From Candidatus Nomurabacteria bacterium CG1_02_43_90 (GTDB lineage Bacteria > Patescibacteriota > Minisyncoccia > Phycocordibacterales > UBA1550), in NCBI GenBank assembly GCA_001871765.1, contig MNVN01000022.1:1-45332 (forward strand): a DNA stretch of 45,332 nt. Direction: 5' to 3'. Position numbers and translations under genes: made by a program. The notes under the pieces are model-generated. The model did not search any database, had not been told where the DNA came from, and saw only the letters and a program-made list of their open reading frames with translations. Below are positions 22,052 to 29,885 of the stretch, in pieces (the first letter of the stretch is position 1; every line of letters starts with the position of its first letter).

Positions 22052-24401
22052 CACCAAAAAAACACTTATTCTTCTTGATGCTCACGCGATTCTTCATCGG
22101 GCGTATCATGCGTTACCAGAATTTTCTTCGAGTAAAGGGGAACCGACCGGCGCACTCTATGGTCTCTCGGCCATGATTATGAAGATTATCAAAGATTTGA
22201 AACCTGATTATATCGTAGGGTGTTTTGACCTACCGCAACCAACCTTTCGCCATGAAGCATACGAAGCTTATAAACAAGGGCGCCCAAAAGCAGAAGGGGA
22301 TCTCATTCATCAAATCAAACGTTCTCGTGATGTATTTGCAGCACTCGCTATTCCCGCATATGAGCTTGCGGGTTTTGAGGCTGACGACCTCCTTGCTACG
22401 ATTGTTGAGCAAACAAAAAAAGAAAAAGATTTACGCGTCATTATTGCTTCGGGAGATATGGATACTCTCCAGCTCGTCGACGATGACCGTGTCTTGGTGT
22501 ATACCCTGAAAAAGGGAATTAACGACACGATTCTCTATAATGAAAAAGGTGTCGTAGAACGTTTTGGATTCAAACCACTTCTCTTGCCTGATTACAAAGG
22601 TCTCCGTGGTGACCCCTCGGACAACATCATCGGCATTAAAGGTATTGGGGAAAAAACAGCAACGACCCTCATTACCTCTTTTGGAACAATTGAAGACATC
22701 TACAAAAAACTTAAAAAAGACCCTGAAGCATTTCGTTCGGCAGGCATTACCCCCCGCATCATAAAACTCCTCGAGGAAGGAGAAGAAGAGGCTCTTTTTT
22801 CAAAGACATTAGCAACAGTACGACGGGACGCACCTGTCACCTTTACTTTTCCTGAGAAAGTTTGGCGGGAAGCTTTTGATCCAATACAAGCGGAAACTCT
22901 TTTTGCTGATCTTGATTTTCGCGGGTTTCGTGACCGTCTCCACGACCTTCTCGGGATTGTACGCTCTACACCTTCTGAGGAAGAGGATGCCCCTCAAGCC
23001 CCTATTGATCCTGCCCTATTTAAACATGCGCAGATTGCGCTATGGCTTTTGAACTCAGAGATAACCGCACCGTCCTTGGAGGATATTTTACACCATACAA
23101 AAAAGAAAAATTTTCAAGAAGCTTTTCTTTTTCTCGAAGAAGAACTTAAAAAGCAGGGGCTTGATGACATTTATCGCACCGTGGAAATACCCCTCATCCC
23201 TTTGATTGAATCAGCACAAACATACGGTATTCTTCTTGATGTAAAATATCTCGAGGGCCTTTCTCAAACGTACCACTTAGAACTTGATAAAATAACCGCG
23301 CGAATTTATGAGTATGCCGGTGGTGAGTTTAATATGAACTCGCCGCAACAATTAGGAGAAATTCTTTTTGACAGACTAGAACTTGCAACAAAAGGACTTA
23401 AGAAAACAGAGGGGGGTGCGCGATCAACGCGTGAGTCTGAGTTGGTAAAATTGCGCGATGCGCACCCTATTATTGCTGACATTCTTTTGTATCGTGAGTT
23501 GCAAAAGCTCCTCTCGACGTATATTGATAACCTACCTCATTTGATTGGCGAAGATGGAAGGCTCCACACCACCCTTAGTCAGACGGGGACTACTACCGGA
23601 AGGATGTCTTCCTCAAATCCGAACCTTCAAAATATTCCGGTGCGCGGTGAAATGGGTACGGCAATTCGTTCTGCATTTGTCGCCCCTGCAGGTTCGACGC
23701 TCCTTGCTTTTGATTATTCACAAATTGAAATGCGTGTACTTGCCGCACTTTCCCACGACGACCACCTCCTTGAGATTTTCCAGGGAGACACCGATGTGCA
23801 CACTTCTGTTGCGGCGCGTGTGTTTAGTGTTCCCGAAAAAGAAGTGACCGCGGAAATGCGTCGACGGGCAAAAGTTATCAATTTCGGCATTGTGTATGGT
23901 ATGGGAGTCAACGCGCTTAAAGACAACCTTGGAGTTCTTCGGGCTGAAGCGCAGGCTTTCCATGATAATTATTTTGTAACCTTTCCAAAAATTGCAGCGT
24001 ATTTTGACGAGGTAAAAACACAAGCAAAAAAAGATGGGTTCACCAAAACTTACTTCGGACGCCGGCGTTTTTTTGCAGGACTGAAATCCCCTGTACAATT
24101 TATTCGCGCGAGTTCTGAACGTATGGCGATGAATGCCCCTCTCCAGGGGACTGCTGCGGATATTATCAAAATTGCAATGCAACGAGCACATGAAGGTATT
24201 ATGCAAGCAGGGTTGGGGGACCGTGCACACCTTTTACTCCAGATTCATGACGAACTGCTTTTTGAGGTCGAAGAAGGGGTGGTGGGTGAGGTGCGGAAAA
24301 TTGTCGAAGAAGCGATGGAACACGCGGTTGAATTCCCTGTTCCCCTTAAGGTTTCTGTCGAACAGGGGTTACGATGGGGAACAATGGAAGACATAAAATA
24401 A
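22038..24401 (+). CDS. polA: DNA polymerase I (no proofreading motifs)
   Basis: 787 residues against about 930 in E. coli. The N-terminal 5'-3' exonuclease domain has the flap-nuclease acids (ILLDAHAILHRAYHA, GFEADDLLA, ASGDMDTLQLV) and the helix-hairpin-helix IIGIKGIGEKTA. The middle part (about 310-400) is short and I see no Exo I-III acids for proofreading. The polymerase domain has motif A LLAFDYSQIEMRVLA (about 556), motif B RRRAKVINFGIVYGMG (about 610) and motif C QIHDELLFEV (about 735). It fills gaps and removes RNA primers. It overlaps tsaE and is followed by holA. Confidence 0.97.
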   Translation: MAKNNTKKTLILLDAHAILHRAYHALPEFSSSKGEPTGALYGLSAMIMKIIKDLKPDYIVGCFDLPQPTFRHEAYEAYKQGRPKAEGDLIHQIKRSRDVFAALAIPAYELAGFEADDLLATIVEQTKKEKDLRVIIASGDMDTLQLVDDDRVLVYTLKKGINDTILYNEKGVVERFGFKPLLLPDYKGLRGDPSDNIIGIKGIGEKTATTLITSFGTIEDIYKKLKKDPEAFRSAGITPRIIKLLEEGEEEALFSKTLATVRRDAPVTFTFPEKVWREAFDPIQAETLFADLDFRGFRDRLHDLLGIVRSTPSEEEDAPQAPIDPALFKHAQIALWLLNSEITAPSLEDILHHTKKKNFQEAFLFLEEELKKQGLDDIYRTVEIPLIPLIESAQTYGILLDVKYLEGLSQTYHLELDKITARIYEYAGGEFNMNSPQQLGEILFDRLELATKGLKKTEGGARSTRESELVKLRDAHPIIADILLYRELQKLLSTYIDNLPHLIGEDGRLHTTLSQTGTTTGRMSSSNPNLQNIPVRGEMGTAIRSAFVAPAGSTLLAFDYSQIEMRVLAALSHDDHLLEIFQGDTDVHTSVAARVFSVPEKEVTAEMRRRAKVINFGIVYGMGVNALKDNLGVLRAEAQAFHDNYFVTFPKIAAYFDEVKTQAKKDGFTKTYFGRRRFFAGLKSPVQFIRASSERMAMNAPLQGTAADIIKIAMQRAHEGIMQAGLGDRAHLLLQIHDELLFEVEEGVVGEVRKIVEEAMEHAVEFPVPLKVSVEQGLRWGTMEDIK

Positions 24402-24424
24402 CTACGAGGATAACAAAAAATTAT

Positions 24425-25135
24425 ATGCTCCACATTATTTACGGCAACGAGAGAGGGAAGTCACGCGCACGGTTTCGGGTGCTCCGTAATGAGGCATTGA
24501 AAAAATGTGGGACAGAGTATGTGGTTCAAGAGGGAAGTATTTCGCATAGTTTTTTTGAAGAAGCCACGGCGTCACAAGGTCTTTTTGGTGAGACAACCCT
24601 CTTTGTTTTTGATAATGTTTTTTTTCTAAAAGAAGACCAAGAGATTTTGAAGGGAAACATTGACGCTCTCGTCGCTTCTCCCAATCATTTCTTAATATTC
24701 GAACTCGAATTTAATAAAGAGACTATCACCGATCTCATAAAAACACCCGCAATCCTTGAGGAATATAGTGCAAAAAAACCTGATACTCGACCTGCCTTCA
24801 ATGTATTCTCTCTTGGTGATGCGCTAGGGAAACGGAATAAAAAAGATTTATGGGTTTTGTACCAAGGGGCGATCACGGCAGGGTTTGAACCAGAAGAAAT
24901 TTGTAATACTCTTTTTTGGGCGGTGAAAAATATGGCACTCATGAAGGATACACCCGTGGGGAAAGACCGAGGGGTGAGTCATTTTGTCGCCTCCAAGGCA
25001 CGCGGGTTTGCAAAAAATTATTCGCAGAAAGAAATTGAAGACCTTTCGCGTACGCTTGTGACCTCGTACCACGAGGCGCATCGGGGAGGGGAGCCGATGG
25101 AGGTGGCGCTTGAGCGGTTTATCCTCACTCTTTAA
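24425..25135 (+). CDS. holA: DNA polymerase III delta subunit-like protein
   Basis: 236 residues from ATG 24425; the frame opens at 24374 within polA, but the family starts with a strand like MLHIIYGNE. The order of elements fits HolA: LHIIYGNERGKSRARF, then FVFDNVFFLKE, LIFELEFNKE, the helical bundle around FNVFSLGDALGKRNKKDLWVLY and FEPEEICNTLFWAVKNMALM, and a C-terminal helix ending ALERFILTL. Delta opens the clamp during loading. The N-terminal ATPase-like part is divergent and shorter than E. coli HolA (343 residues), so identity is good but not certain. Downstream of polA by 23 bases. Confidence 0.75.
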   Translation: MLHIIYGNERGKSRARFRVLRNEALKKCGTEYVVQEGSISHSFFEEATASQGLFGETTLFVFDNVFFLKEDQEILKGNIDALVASPNHFLIFELEFNKETITDLIKTPAILEEYSAKKPDTRPAFNVFSLGDALGKRNKKDLWVLYQGAITAGFEPEEICNTLFWAVKNMALMKDTPVGKDRGVSHFVASKARGFAKNYSQKEIEDLSRTLVTSYHEAHRGGEPMEVALERFILTL

Positions 25136-25141
25136 AAACCC

Positions 25142-25187
25142 AACTGACTAGGTACAGAGTATTCTCGTACGCTATACCTAGTCAGTT
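25142..25187. terminator. Terminator candidate after holA
   Basis: Perfect 13-base arms (AACTGACTAGGTA at 25142, TACCTAGTCAGTT at 25175) around 20 bases, followed by AGAAAAAG rather than a strong T-run. Confidence 0.6.
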
Positions 25188-25211
25188 AGAAAAAGTAGGA
25201 GGAGGAAATTA

Positions 25212-25243
25212 AAAAACCCGCACATCAGAGATGGCGGGTTTTT
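25212..25243 (+). terminator. Second terminator after holA
   Basis: AAAAACCCGC (25212-25221) pairs with GCGGGTTTTT (25234-25243) around 12 bases; the right arm ends in T5. Confidence 0.8.
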
Positions 25244-25543
25244 GAATTTTGGTCTGTCGCTAAGATGGCGCCAAGACGGAATGTGCGAAAAGAACAATCA
25301 GATTAAAGTCGGACGAAAATTATAGAAGTGTCCGATGGCGCGGTATCTTGCGCAAGGTGCAAGTGCTCGTTATTCGAAATAAGGCTCGTAAGTTAGCCAG
25401 AAATTAAAAGATGCGAACAACAGAACATCTCTGCATACAGTATACGCTAAGAGGTACCTTTTAAGCAAGAATTTTTATGGGGGTAACGTTTTTGGCTGTT
25501 TTCTGTTCTCAAAAAACATGGGTGTGAGAATCTTAAAAAGTAC
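25244..25543. other. Gene-free spacer of about 300 bases
   Basis: No ORF with coding character. It holds one hairpin TCGGAC/GTCCGA (about 25319-25345) and a short GCGC-flanked hairpin after it. I do not recognise an RNA family. It could be the long 5' region of the next gene or decayed DNA. Confidence 0.4.
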
Positions 25544-25586
25544 TTGACAAAAATAATGGATATGCTAACTAATCATCATTAGTTAG
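25544..25586 (+). promoter_or_regulatory. Promoter overlapping a perfect inverted repeat
   Basis: TTGACA (25544-25549), 16-base spacer, TAACTA (25566-25571). The inverted repeat CTAACTAAT-catc-ATTAGTTAG (25565-25586) has perfect 9-base arms and covers the -10 box and the start site, where a repressor would bind; in RNA it would form a 5' hairpin. Confidence 0.65.
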
Positions 25587-25664
25587 GTGGAAATGGTCAT
25601 ATAAAAAGATACGTTTCTGCCAACGAGGGTGTAGCACTTTTAAATTAGAAAAGGAGTATTATTT

Positions 25665-26053
25665 ATGAAAAAATCGTTCCTTTGGCAGCAATGACACTGA
25701 CACTGGGGTTTGCGGGTCCCGCGAGCGCATTCGATTTTAACTGGACCCCGTCGACCACACCTCTGAATTCGGGGGTGCAGAAGGTTGTCCAAATGTCTGG
25801 TGGTTATACGCAGCAGGCAGCGCAGGACGAGTGCTTCGACAAGCTCTTCGTCCCCGAGACAAAGACGTATGACCCTCGCGGTGCCTGGGCAGCATGTGTC
25901 CAGGGCCGTATTGGTGAAGCACTGACGGTTTCTCAGACCGGAGGACTCAAGGTCGCAAACGACCCAGCGGCTCCGGTATCCTGCACTGCGAAAGGCGTTG
26001 TTCGGGGAAGCGCGGTTGTGTGGGAGCCAATTCCCGCAACCTGTAATCAATAA
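25665..26053 (+). CDS. Small secreted hypothetical protein, frame broken in an A-run after ATG
   Basis: AAGGAG lies eight bases before ATG 25665, but that frame stops after nine codons. One base more in the A6 run at 25668-25673 would join it to the long frame (open to 26053) and give a textbook signal peptide: MKKIVPLAAMTLTLGFAGPA followed by SAF. The mature part is about 107 residues with four cysteines (ECFDKLF, AACVQGR, VSCTAKG, ATCNQ), suggesting two disulfides. Without the extra base, only a TTG at 25682 could start, without a site at the right distance. The codon use looks GC-rich. Cause may be sequencing error, slippage control or mutation. Confidence 0.7.
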
Positions 26054-26073
26054 CAAACGGCCTGTAGTTTGCC

Positions 26074-26100
26074 AAGCCGCTTCGCAAGAAGCGGCTTTTT
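26074..26100 (+). terminator. Terminator after the 25665 gene
   Basis: AAGCCGCTTC (26074-26083) pairs with GAAGCGGCTT (26088-26097) around GCAA, followed by T3 CTTTT. Confidence 0.88.
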
Positions 26101-26219
26101 CTTTTCAGCCTCTATGGTCAGGAATAATTTTTTCGGCGCCACTCAATGAGCACACTGACCTACTGGGTCGAAAATTTTCACGAAGCCCCCCGACACGATT
26201 TTCTAATCGCCTATTCGCC

Positions 26220-26442
26220 ATTTTTCGTACTCGAAAAATATGGTTGCGCTTGGCACAAACTAAAAACCAGGTGCAGATCTGGTTTTCTTAATGCAATCTT
26301 GTGGTCACAAGTCACTAAGTATTTTGTTTTGATTACTCACAAAATACAAAGTGCTCGCGACCCCGGCGCACCATTTTTCGTGCTCGAAAAATGGTGCTTA
26401 CGCCCCGCACAAAGCGAAAGGAGTGCCACAGGGCACTCCTTT
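26220..26442. repeat. Two related hairpin repeats plus a nested hairpin beside tRNA-Lys
   Basis: ATTTTTCG-tact-CGAAAAAT at 26220-26239 and its longer relative at 26368-26397 (13-base arms GCACCATTTTTCG/CGAAAAATGGTGC) share the core and are each followed by TGGT..GC and later a CACAAA. A third, nested hairpin pairs 26407-26416 with 26450-26459 (outer, reaching into the tRNA-Lys 3' end) and 26417-26427 with 26432-26442 (inner). No gene lies in 26101-26456. Confidence 0.6.
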
Positions 26443-26456
26443 GAAATTCCGCTTTG

Positions 26457-26529
26457 TGCGCCCAGTAGGGATCGAACCTACGACCGTTTGCTTAAAAGGC
26501 AACTGCTCTACCGACTGAGCTATGGGCGC
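26457..26529 (-). tRNA. tRNA-Lys (anticodon TTT)
   Basis: 73 bases on the minus strand, starting GCGCCCATAGCTCAG. The anticodon loop reads CTTTTAA, giving TTT. The T arm GGTTCGATCCC and the acceptor pair GCGCCCA/TGGGCGC are complete, with discriminator A. CCA is not encoded (CAA follows). A promoter TTGCAA-16-TATTAT lies at 26585-26558. Confidence 0.97.
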
Positions 26530-26557
26530 ATTTTTTTGAAACGTTAGAACAAACAAG

Positions 26558-26585
26558 ATAATATCACAAAATGAGGTATTTGCAA
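26558..26585 (-). promoter_or_regulatory. Promoter of tRNA-Lys
   Basis: On the minus strand TTGCAA (26580-26585), 16-base spacer, TATTAT (26558-26563), about 25 bases before the tRNA. Confidence 0.7.
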
Positions 26586-26590
26586 TCATT

Positions 26591-26611
26591 GTTTTTTGTG
26601 GCACAAAAAAC
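26591..26611 (-). terminator. Terminator overlapping the doxX stop codon
   Basis: GTTTTTTGTG (26591-26600) and CACAAAAAAC (26602-26611) form a perfect hairpin with a one-base centre; the last base overlaps the doxX stop. Confidence 0.6.
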
Positions 26612-27024
26612 TAAAGAGGTAGGTCTATGGCAAACGCCCCCGGCCCAAGGAAGAGAAGTGCGAAAGATACCACGGCGAGGAGAATATAAAATTCAAAATT
26701 ATGATGCGTGATTGCTGTTATGCGATAGCGCTTGAGAAGGACGGTAAGGAGCATTACGGTTCCGGTCAGTGCTGCCACGGGTTGCGTGTAGAGTCCTAGG
26801 GTAAGGAGTGTTCCTACGATGAGCTCCGCAATGGTTGTGATGAGAAAGAAAATTCTAGCGGGGTGCAATTTAACGGTTTCAAAAAATTCGATGCGCCCTG
26901 TGCGTTTGCGAAAAATATGCGCGTATGCGGAATATACAAAAAGAAGTCCGAGTGTTGCGCGGATCATGAAGGTACCAAGGACTTGGTAGTCGAGGAGGGT
27001 AGGGAAGAGAGAGACGGTATGCAT
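26611..27024 (-). CDS. DoxX family membrane protein
   Basis: 137 residues with four hydrophobic helices: VLGTFMIRATLGLLFVYSAY, ARIFFLITTIAELIVGTLLT, PVAALTGTVMLLTVLL and FEFYILLAVVSFALLFLGPG. The R-A-x-L-G-L-L-F start of the first helix and the E-L-I-x-G in the second are typical of DoxX/DoxD-like proteins. Members of this family are linked to quinone redox or thiol oxidation, but its role here is unknown. TATAAT at 27031-27036 ends exactly six bases before ATG 27024, so the mRNA should be leaderless. Confidence 0.85.
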   Translation of the reverse strand: MHTVSLFPTLLDYQVLGTFMIRATLGLLFVYSAYAHIFRKRTGRIEFFETVKLHPARIFFLITTIAELIVGTLLTLGLYTQPVAALTGTVMLLTVLLKRYRITAITHHNFEFYILLAVVSFALLFLGPGAFAIDLPL

Positions 27025-27067
27025 AAGTGGATTATAGCAAAAAATATGAGTACGACAAAATCAAAGC

Positions 27068-28354
27068 CTATTTCTTGAAGCCAAGCTTTGTGAGTTCCTC
27101 TCGCGCAACGGTTGCATCATCCCATGGTGTTTTTGCGCAATTTGGCCCCATGATATAGGGATCAGTACCTTTGCCGGTAATAATGACACTATCACCTGTA
27201 CACGCCTTTTTGAGCGCCGTAGCGATAGCTACGCGCCGATCAAGGATTATTTCTGCATCAGCACCCTCAATCCCCGCCAATACCTCCGAGATAATTTTTT
27301 GTGGATCTTCGTCGTAAGGATCTTCATTCGTGAGAATGATCTCATCACAATGTGCGCTGGCGATAGCACCCATGGCAGGGCGTTTCCATGAGTCACGTCC
27401 ACCACCACACCCTCCGAGGACACAAATTTTGCGGGCATCTTGGAATACCTCATATACTTTTTGGAGTGAGTCGACGGTATGGGCATAGTCAACAATCACA
27501 TCAAAATCTTGCCCCATTTCTACACGTTCGACGCGACCCCGAATGCCATGGAATTTCTCAAGTGCTCGACGGATGACCTCCGGACTAACACCGATAGTTT
27601 TTGCAAAAGAAATTCCTGCAAGCATATTGGAGAGGTTGAAGGCTCCCGAAAGGTGCGCGCTCAGTGGTGAACCCATAAAGGAAAATGTCGTCGAATCTTT
27701 TTCGAGAGTATAGGGTTCGGCGTCTTTGAGTGCGAAGGTTGTCTTTGTGTCAGCGTCGACGGCAAGAAACTCTCGAGCATAAGTATCGTCGGCATTTGCC
27801 ACAATAATACGGGGGCGTTTTTTTGAGCTTGCAAGTGCACGTACAATAGAGAGTTTTGCGTCTTTATAATTTTCAAATGAACCATGAGACTCGATGTGCT
27901 CAGGTGATAGGTTGGTAAAAATCAGCGCGTCAAGGCCGATGAAGCGATGGCGGAAATAGCGGGCACCCTCCGAGGTCATTTCGAGAATTACCCAGTCACA
28001 TTTTGCTGTGACGGCTCGGCGTAAAAAGTGTTGCACAAAAAATCGTCCCGGAATAGTCATCTTGTAAAGGTTGCGCTCTTCTTCATCACCAATCTTAAAA
28101 CGAAGGGTTCCCGCAACGGCAGTGTGATACCCTGCTTCTTCGAGAATTGCATTTACTATTTCAGACGTTGAGGTTTTTCCTTTTGTTCCCGTGATCACCA
28201 CAACCTTGATTTGGCGAGAGGGGAAGCGGTATAGGAGCGCGGAAAAAAAGGCAAGGAGAAAATGATACAAAGGCTGTGCACGCCTAAAAATATTTCGGGG
28301 GATGCAACGTTTTATGAGAGGAAGGATTGTTTCAATAAGGGTATTGGGTTTCAT
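27068..28354 (-). CDS. Mur ligase, MurE-like (UDP-MurNAc-peptide amino-acid ligase), no N-terminal domain
   Basis: 428 residues, about 60 shorter than typical MurE because the N-terminal UDP-binding domain is mostly missing. The ATP site is GTKGKTSTSEI (about 57-67), followed by EMTSEGARYFRHR and NLSPEHIESHGSFENY, characteristic of MurE. The C-terminal domain carries VDYAHTVDSLQKVY. At the position of the DNPR motif that selects meso-DAP, the sequence is TNEDPYDEDP: Asn is Asp and Arg is Tyr, so diaminopimelate is not the expected substrate. It adds the third stem residue in the cytoplasm. It starts 5 bases behind ruvA and is likely co-transcribed. Confidence 0.88.
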   Translation of the reverse strand: MKPNTLIETILPLIKRCIPRNIFRRAQPLYHFLLAFFSALLYRFPSRQIKVVVITGTKGKTSTSEIVNAILEEAGYHTAVAGTLRFKIGDEEERNLYKMTIPGRFFVQHFLRRAVTAKCDWVILEMTSEGARYFRHRFIGLDALIFTNLSPEHIESHGSFENYKDAKLSIVRALASSKKRPRIIVANADDTYAREFLAVDADTKTTFALKDAEPYTLEKDSTTFSFMGSPLSAHLSGAFNLSNMLAGISFAKTIGVSPEVIRRALEKFHGIRGRVERVEMGQDFDVIVDYAHTVDSLQKVYEVFQDARKICVLGGCGGGRDSWKRPAMGAIASAHCDEIILTNEDPYDEDPQKIISEVLAGIEGADAEIILDRRVAIATALKKACTGDSVIITGKGTDPYIMGPNCAKTPWDDATVAREELTKLGFKK

Positions 28355-28358
28355 AGTT

Positions 28359-28937
28359 TTATTTTCCTAATCGTTTGAGTGCTTCTTTAATACGAGATGA
28401 GGTTCCCTTTGTTTCCACCGATACCTCCTTGAGCGCTTCGCGGGCTTCACGTTCGGTATAACCCAGAGCCACAAGTCCCTCAATCGCATCGCGTTCTTCA
28501 CCGAGCATCGTCCCCCCTTTTTCGTTGATACTTCCCCCCAGTTTGTCACGAAGTTCAAGAATTATTTTTTGTGCGCTTTTTGATCCGATACCCGAGACTT
28601 TTGTAAGTGCGGTGGCGTCGCCCATAGCGATAGCTTCTTTGAGGTGGTCTACGGGAGCGATGTTTAAAATACCGAGAGCACTTTTCGGTCCAATTCCAGA
28701 AACACCGATGAGCATTTCAAAAAATTCTAATTCAGCTTGATGGTCAAAACCGTAGAGGTCGAGCGCATCTTCCCGTACTGAGGTATGAATCCAGAGGGAC
28801 ACTTCTTTTTTTGTGTTTTCACGAAGGGTTCGGAGGGTATCCAGAGCAACGCGGACCTTGTATCCTACGCCACCGACCTCGACTACGATAAAGCGGTCGC
28901 TTGCAAAAAGAAGGGTTCCCGAAAGGTGTGCAATCAT
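28359..28937 (-). CDS. ruvA: Holliday junction branch migration protein RuvA
   Basis: 192 residues, normal size. Domain I is an OB fold (MIAHLSGTLLFASDRFIVVE, GVGYKVRV). Domain II has both helix-hairpin-helix motifs: GVSGIGPKSALGIL and KVSGIGSKSAQKIIL. Domain III (about 140-192) is the RuvB-binding three-helix bundle with AIEGLVALGYTEREAREAL. It forms the tetramer that holds the four-way junction for RuvB. TAGTAT (28944-28949, minus strand) ends six bases before ATG, so leaderless translation is expected. Divergent from rpsT. Confidence 0.97.
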   Translation of the reverse strand: MIAHLSGTLLFASDRFIVVEVGGVGYKVRVALDTLRTLRENTKKEVSLWIHTSVREDALDLYGFDHQAELEFFEMLIGVSGIGPKSALGILNIAPVDHLKEAIAMGDATALTKVSGIGSKSAQKIILELRDKLGGSINEKGGTMLGEERDAIEGLVALGYTEREAREALKEVSVETKGTSSRIKEALKRLGK

Positions 28938-28965
28938 GTATCTATACTACACGGTTTGCTGGCTC

Positions 28966-28993
28966 TTGCAAAATTCACAAAATGATATACAAT
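28966..28993 (+). promoter_or_regulatory. Promoter of rpsT
   Basis: TTGCAA (28966-28971), 16-base spacer, TACAAT (28988-28993); start near 29000, four bases before ATG 29004. Confidence 0.7.
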
Positions 28994-29003
28994 GTGTCCA
29001 CAT

Positions 29004-29267
29004 ATGGCAATTATCAAATCAGCAAAACGCAATATTCGCAGTTCGGCCCGCAAAGCCGTGTTTAACGCACGCAGAAGTAAGGCAATGAAGGAAACGATCA
29101 AGGACGTAAGAACCCTTGTTGTGACGAAAGACAAAAAGGCAGCAGAAGGCTTGCTTGCCAAGGCTTACAAGGCTATCGACAAGGCAGCAAAGACTAACCT
29201 TATTAAAAAGAACACTGCAGCTCGCAAGAAATCTCGTCTTGCGAAAGCAATCCAGAAAGTAGCATAA
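29004..29267 (+). CDS. rpsT: 30S ribosomal protein S20
   Basis: 87 residues from ATG 29004; an in-frame ATG at 28992 lies within the -10 region and is not used. The protein is helical and very basic, starting MAIIKSAKRNIRSSARKAVF and ending ARKKSRLAKAIQKVA, the S20 pattern. It binds 16S rRNA early in 30S assembly. It is followed by a strong terminator, so it is monocistronic. Confidence 0.96.
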   Translation: MAIIKSAKRNIRSSARKAVFNARRSKAMKETIKDVRTLVVTKDKKAAEGLLAKAYKAIDKAAKTNLIKKNTAARKKSRLAKAIQKVA

Positions 29268-29268
29268 T

Positions 29269-29310
29269 CTAACAAAAAACACTCTGGGAAACCAGAGTGT
29301 TTTTTGTTAG
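29269..29310. terminator. Terminator after rpsT
   Basis: Perfect 19-base arms (29269-29287 and 29292-29310) around GAAA, with A6 at left and T6 at right. Confidence 0.92.
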
Positions 29311-29320
29311 GATACTATCT

Positions 29321-29629
29321 ATGAACAACATTACCCCAAAAGATGCACAAAAATTGATTGAGCAAGGTGCACTCGTCATAGACGTGCGGACCCCTGCTGA
29401 GTTTAATGAGGGACATATTCCCTCGGCACAAAATATAAACATCGGTGATTTTGCGTTTGAAGAAAAGATACAGGCACTTGATAAAAATGCGACGTATGTA
29501 ATAAATTGCCAAAGTGGTGGGAGGTCATCGCGCGCAACTGCATTTATGAGAGAGGCTGGCTTCAAAAATGCCTTTAATCTGGAAGGGGGAATTATGGGAT
29601 GGATGAGGGAGGGGATGGAGGTGGCATGA
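29321..29629 (+). CDS. Single-domain rhodanese-like protein
   Basis: 102 residues from ATG 29321; the frame opens at 29297 inside the terminator, which is not used. The rhodanese fold is clear: LVIDVRTPAEFNEGHIPSAQ near the start and the active-site loop NCQSGGRSSRAT, with the catalytic Cys at about residue 67, and a C-terminal FNLEGGIMGW. It moves sulfane sulfur via a Cys persulfide. The start codon lies ten bases after the rpsT terminator. Confidence 0.94.
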   Translation: MNNITPKDAQKLIEQGALVIDVRTPAEFNEGHIPSAQNINIGDFAFEEKIQALDKNATYVINCQSGGRSSRATAFMREAGFKNAFNLEGGIMGWMREGMEVA

Positions 29630-29631
29630 CT

Positions 29632-29659
29632 TTGATTTTTCTCTATTTTGTGGTAGAGT
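29632..29659 (+). promoter_or_regulatory. Promoter upstream of tRNA-Arg(GCG)
   Basis: TTGATT (29632-29637), 16-base spacer, TAGAGT (29654-29659). The same -10 box TAGAGT is used before tRNA-Arg(TCT) at 44806. Here about 145 transcribed bases precede the tRNA; they hold a CGAAT/ATTCG hairpin but no ORF. Confidence 0.5.
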
Positions 29660-29810
29660 TGGCAAGTTCCCGTTAAGCTTAATTCCCTAAGATAGTTAGC
29701 TCTCATTGTCGAATTAGTAGATTCGTGCCTTGGGCATAAACTATGCTTAGTCTAAATATAACAACAGCTTGAGTCGTTTTGTGCGGAGTAAGTTCAAAAT
29801 TAAATAGTTT

Positions 29811-29885
29811 GCTCTCGTCGTTCAATGGATAGGATATGGGTTTGCGGTACCCACGATGTAGGTTCGATTCCTGCCGAGAGCACCA
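29811..29885 (+). tRNA. tRNA-Arg (anticodon GCG), CCA encoded
   Basis: 75 bases. Acceptor GCTCTCG/CGAGAGC, anticodon stem TGGGT/ACCCA with loop TTGCGGT, so the anticodon is GCG, reading CGC and CGT. T arm GTAGG-TTCGATT-CCTGC. ACCA is encoded. Most bacteria read these codons with ACG (inosine) instead. Confidence 0.95.

Noticed and set aside
26146-26547. Plus-strand open frame of 133 codons
   Set aside because: Its last third is the antisense of tRNA-Lys (reads RDRTYDRLLKRQLLYRLSY), a common false ORF; the rest crosses hairpin repeats.
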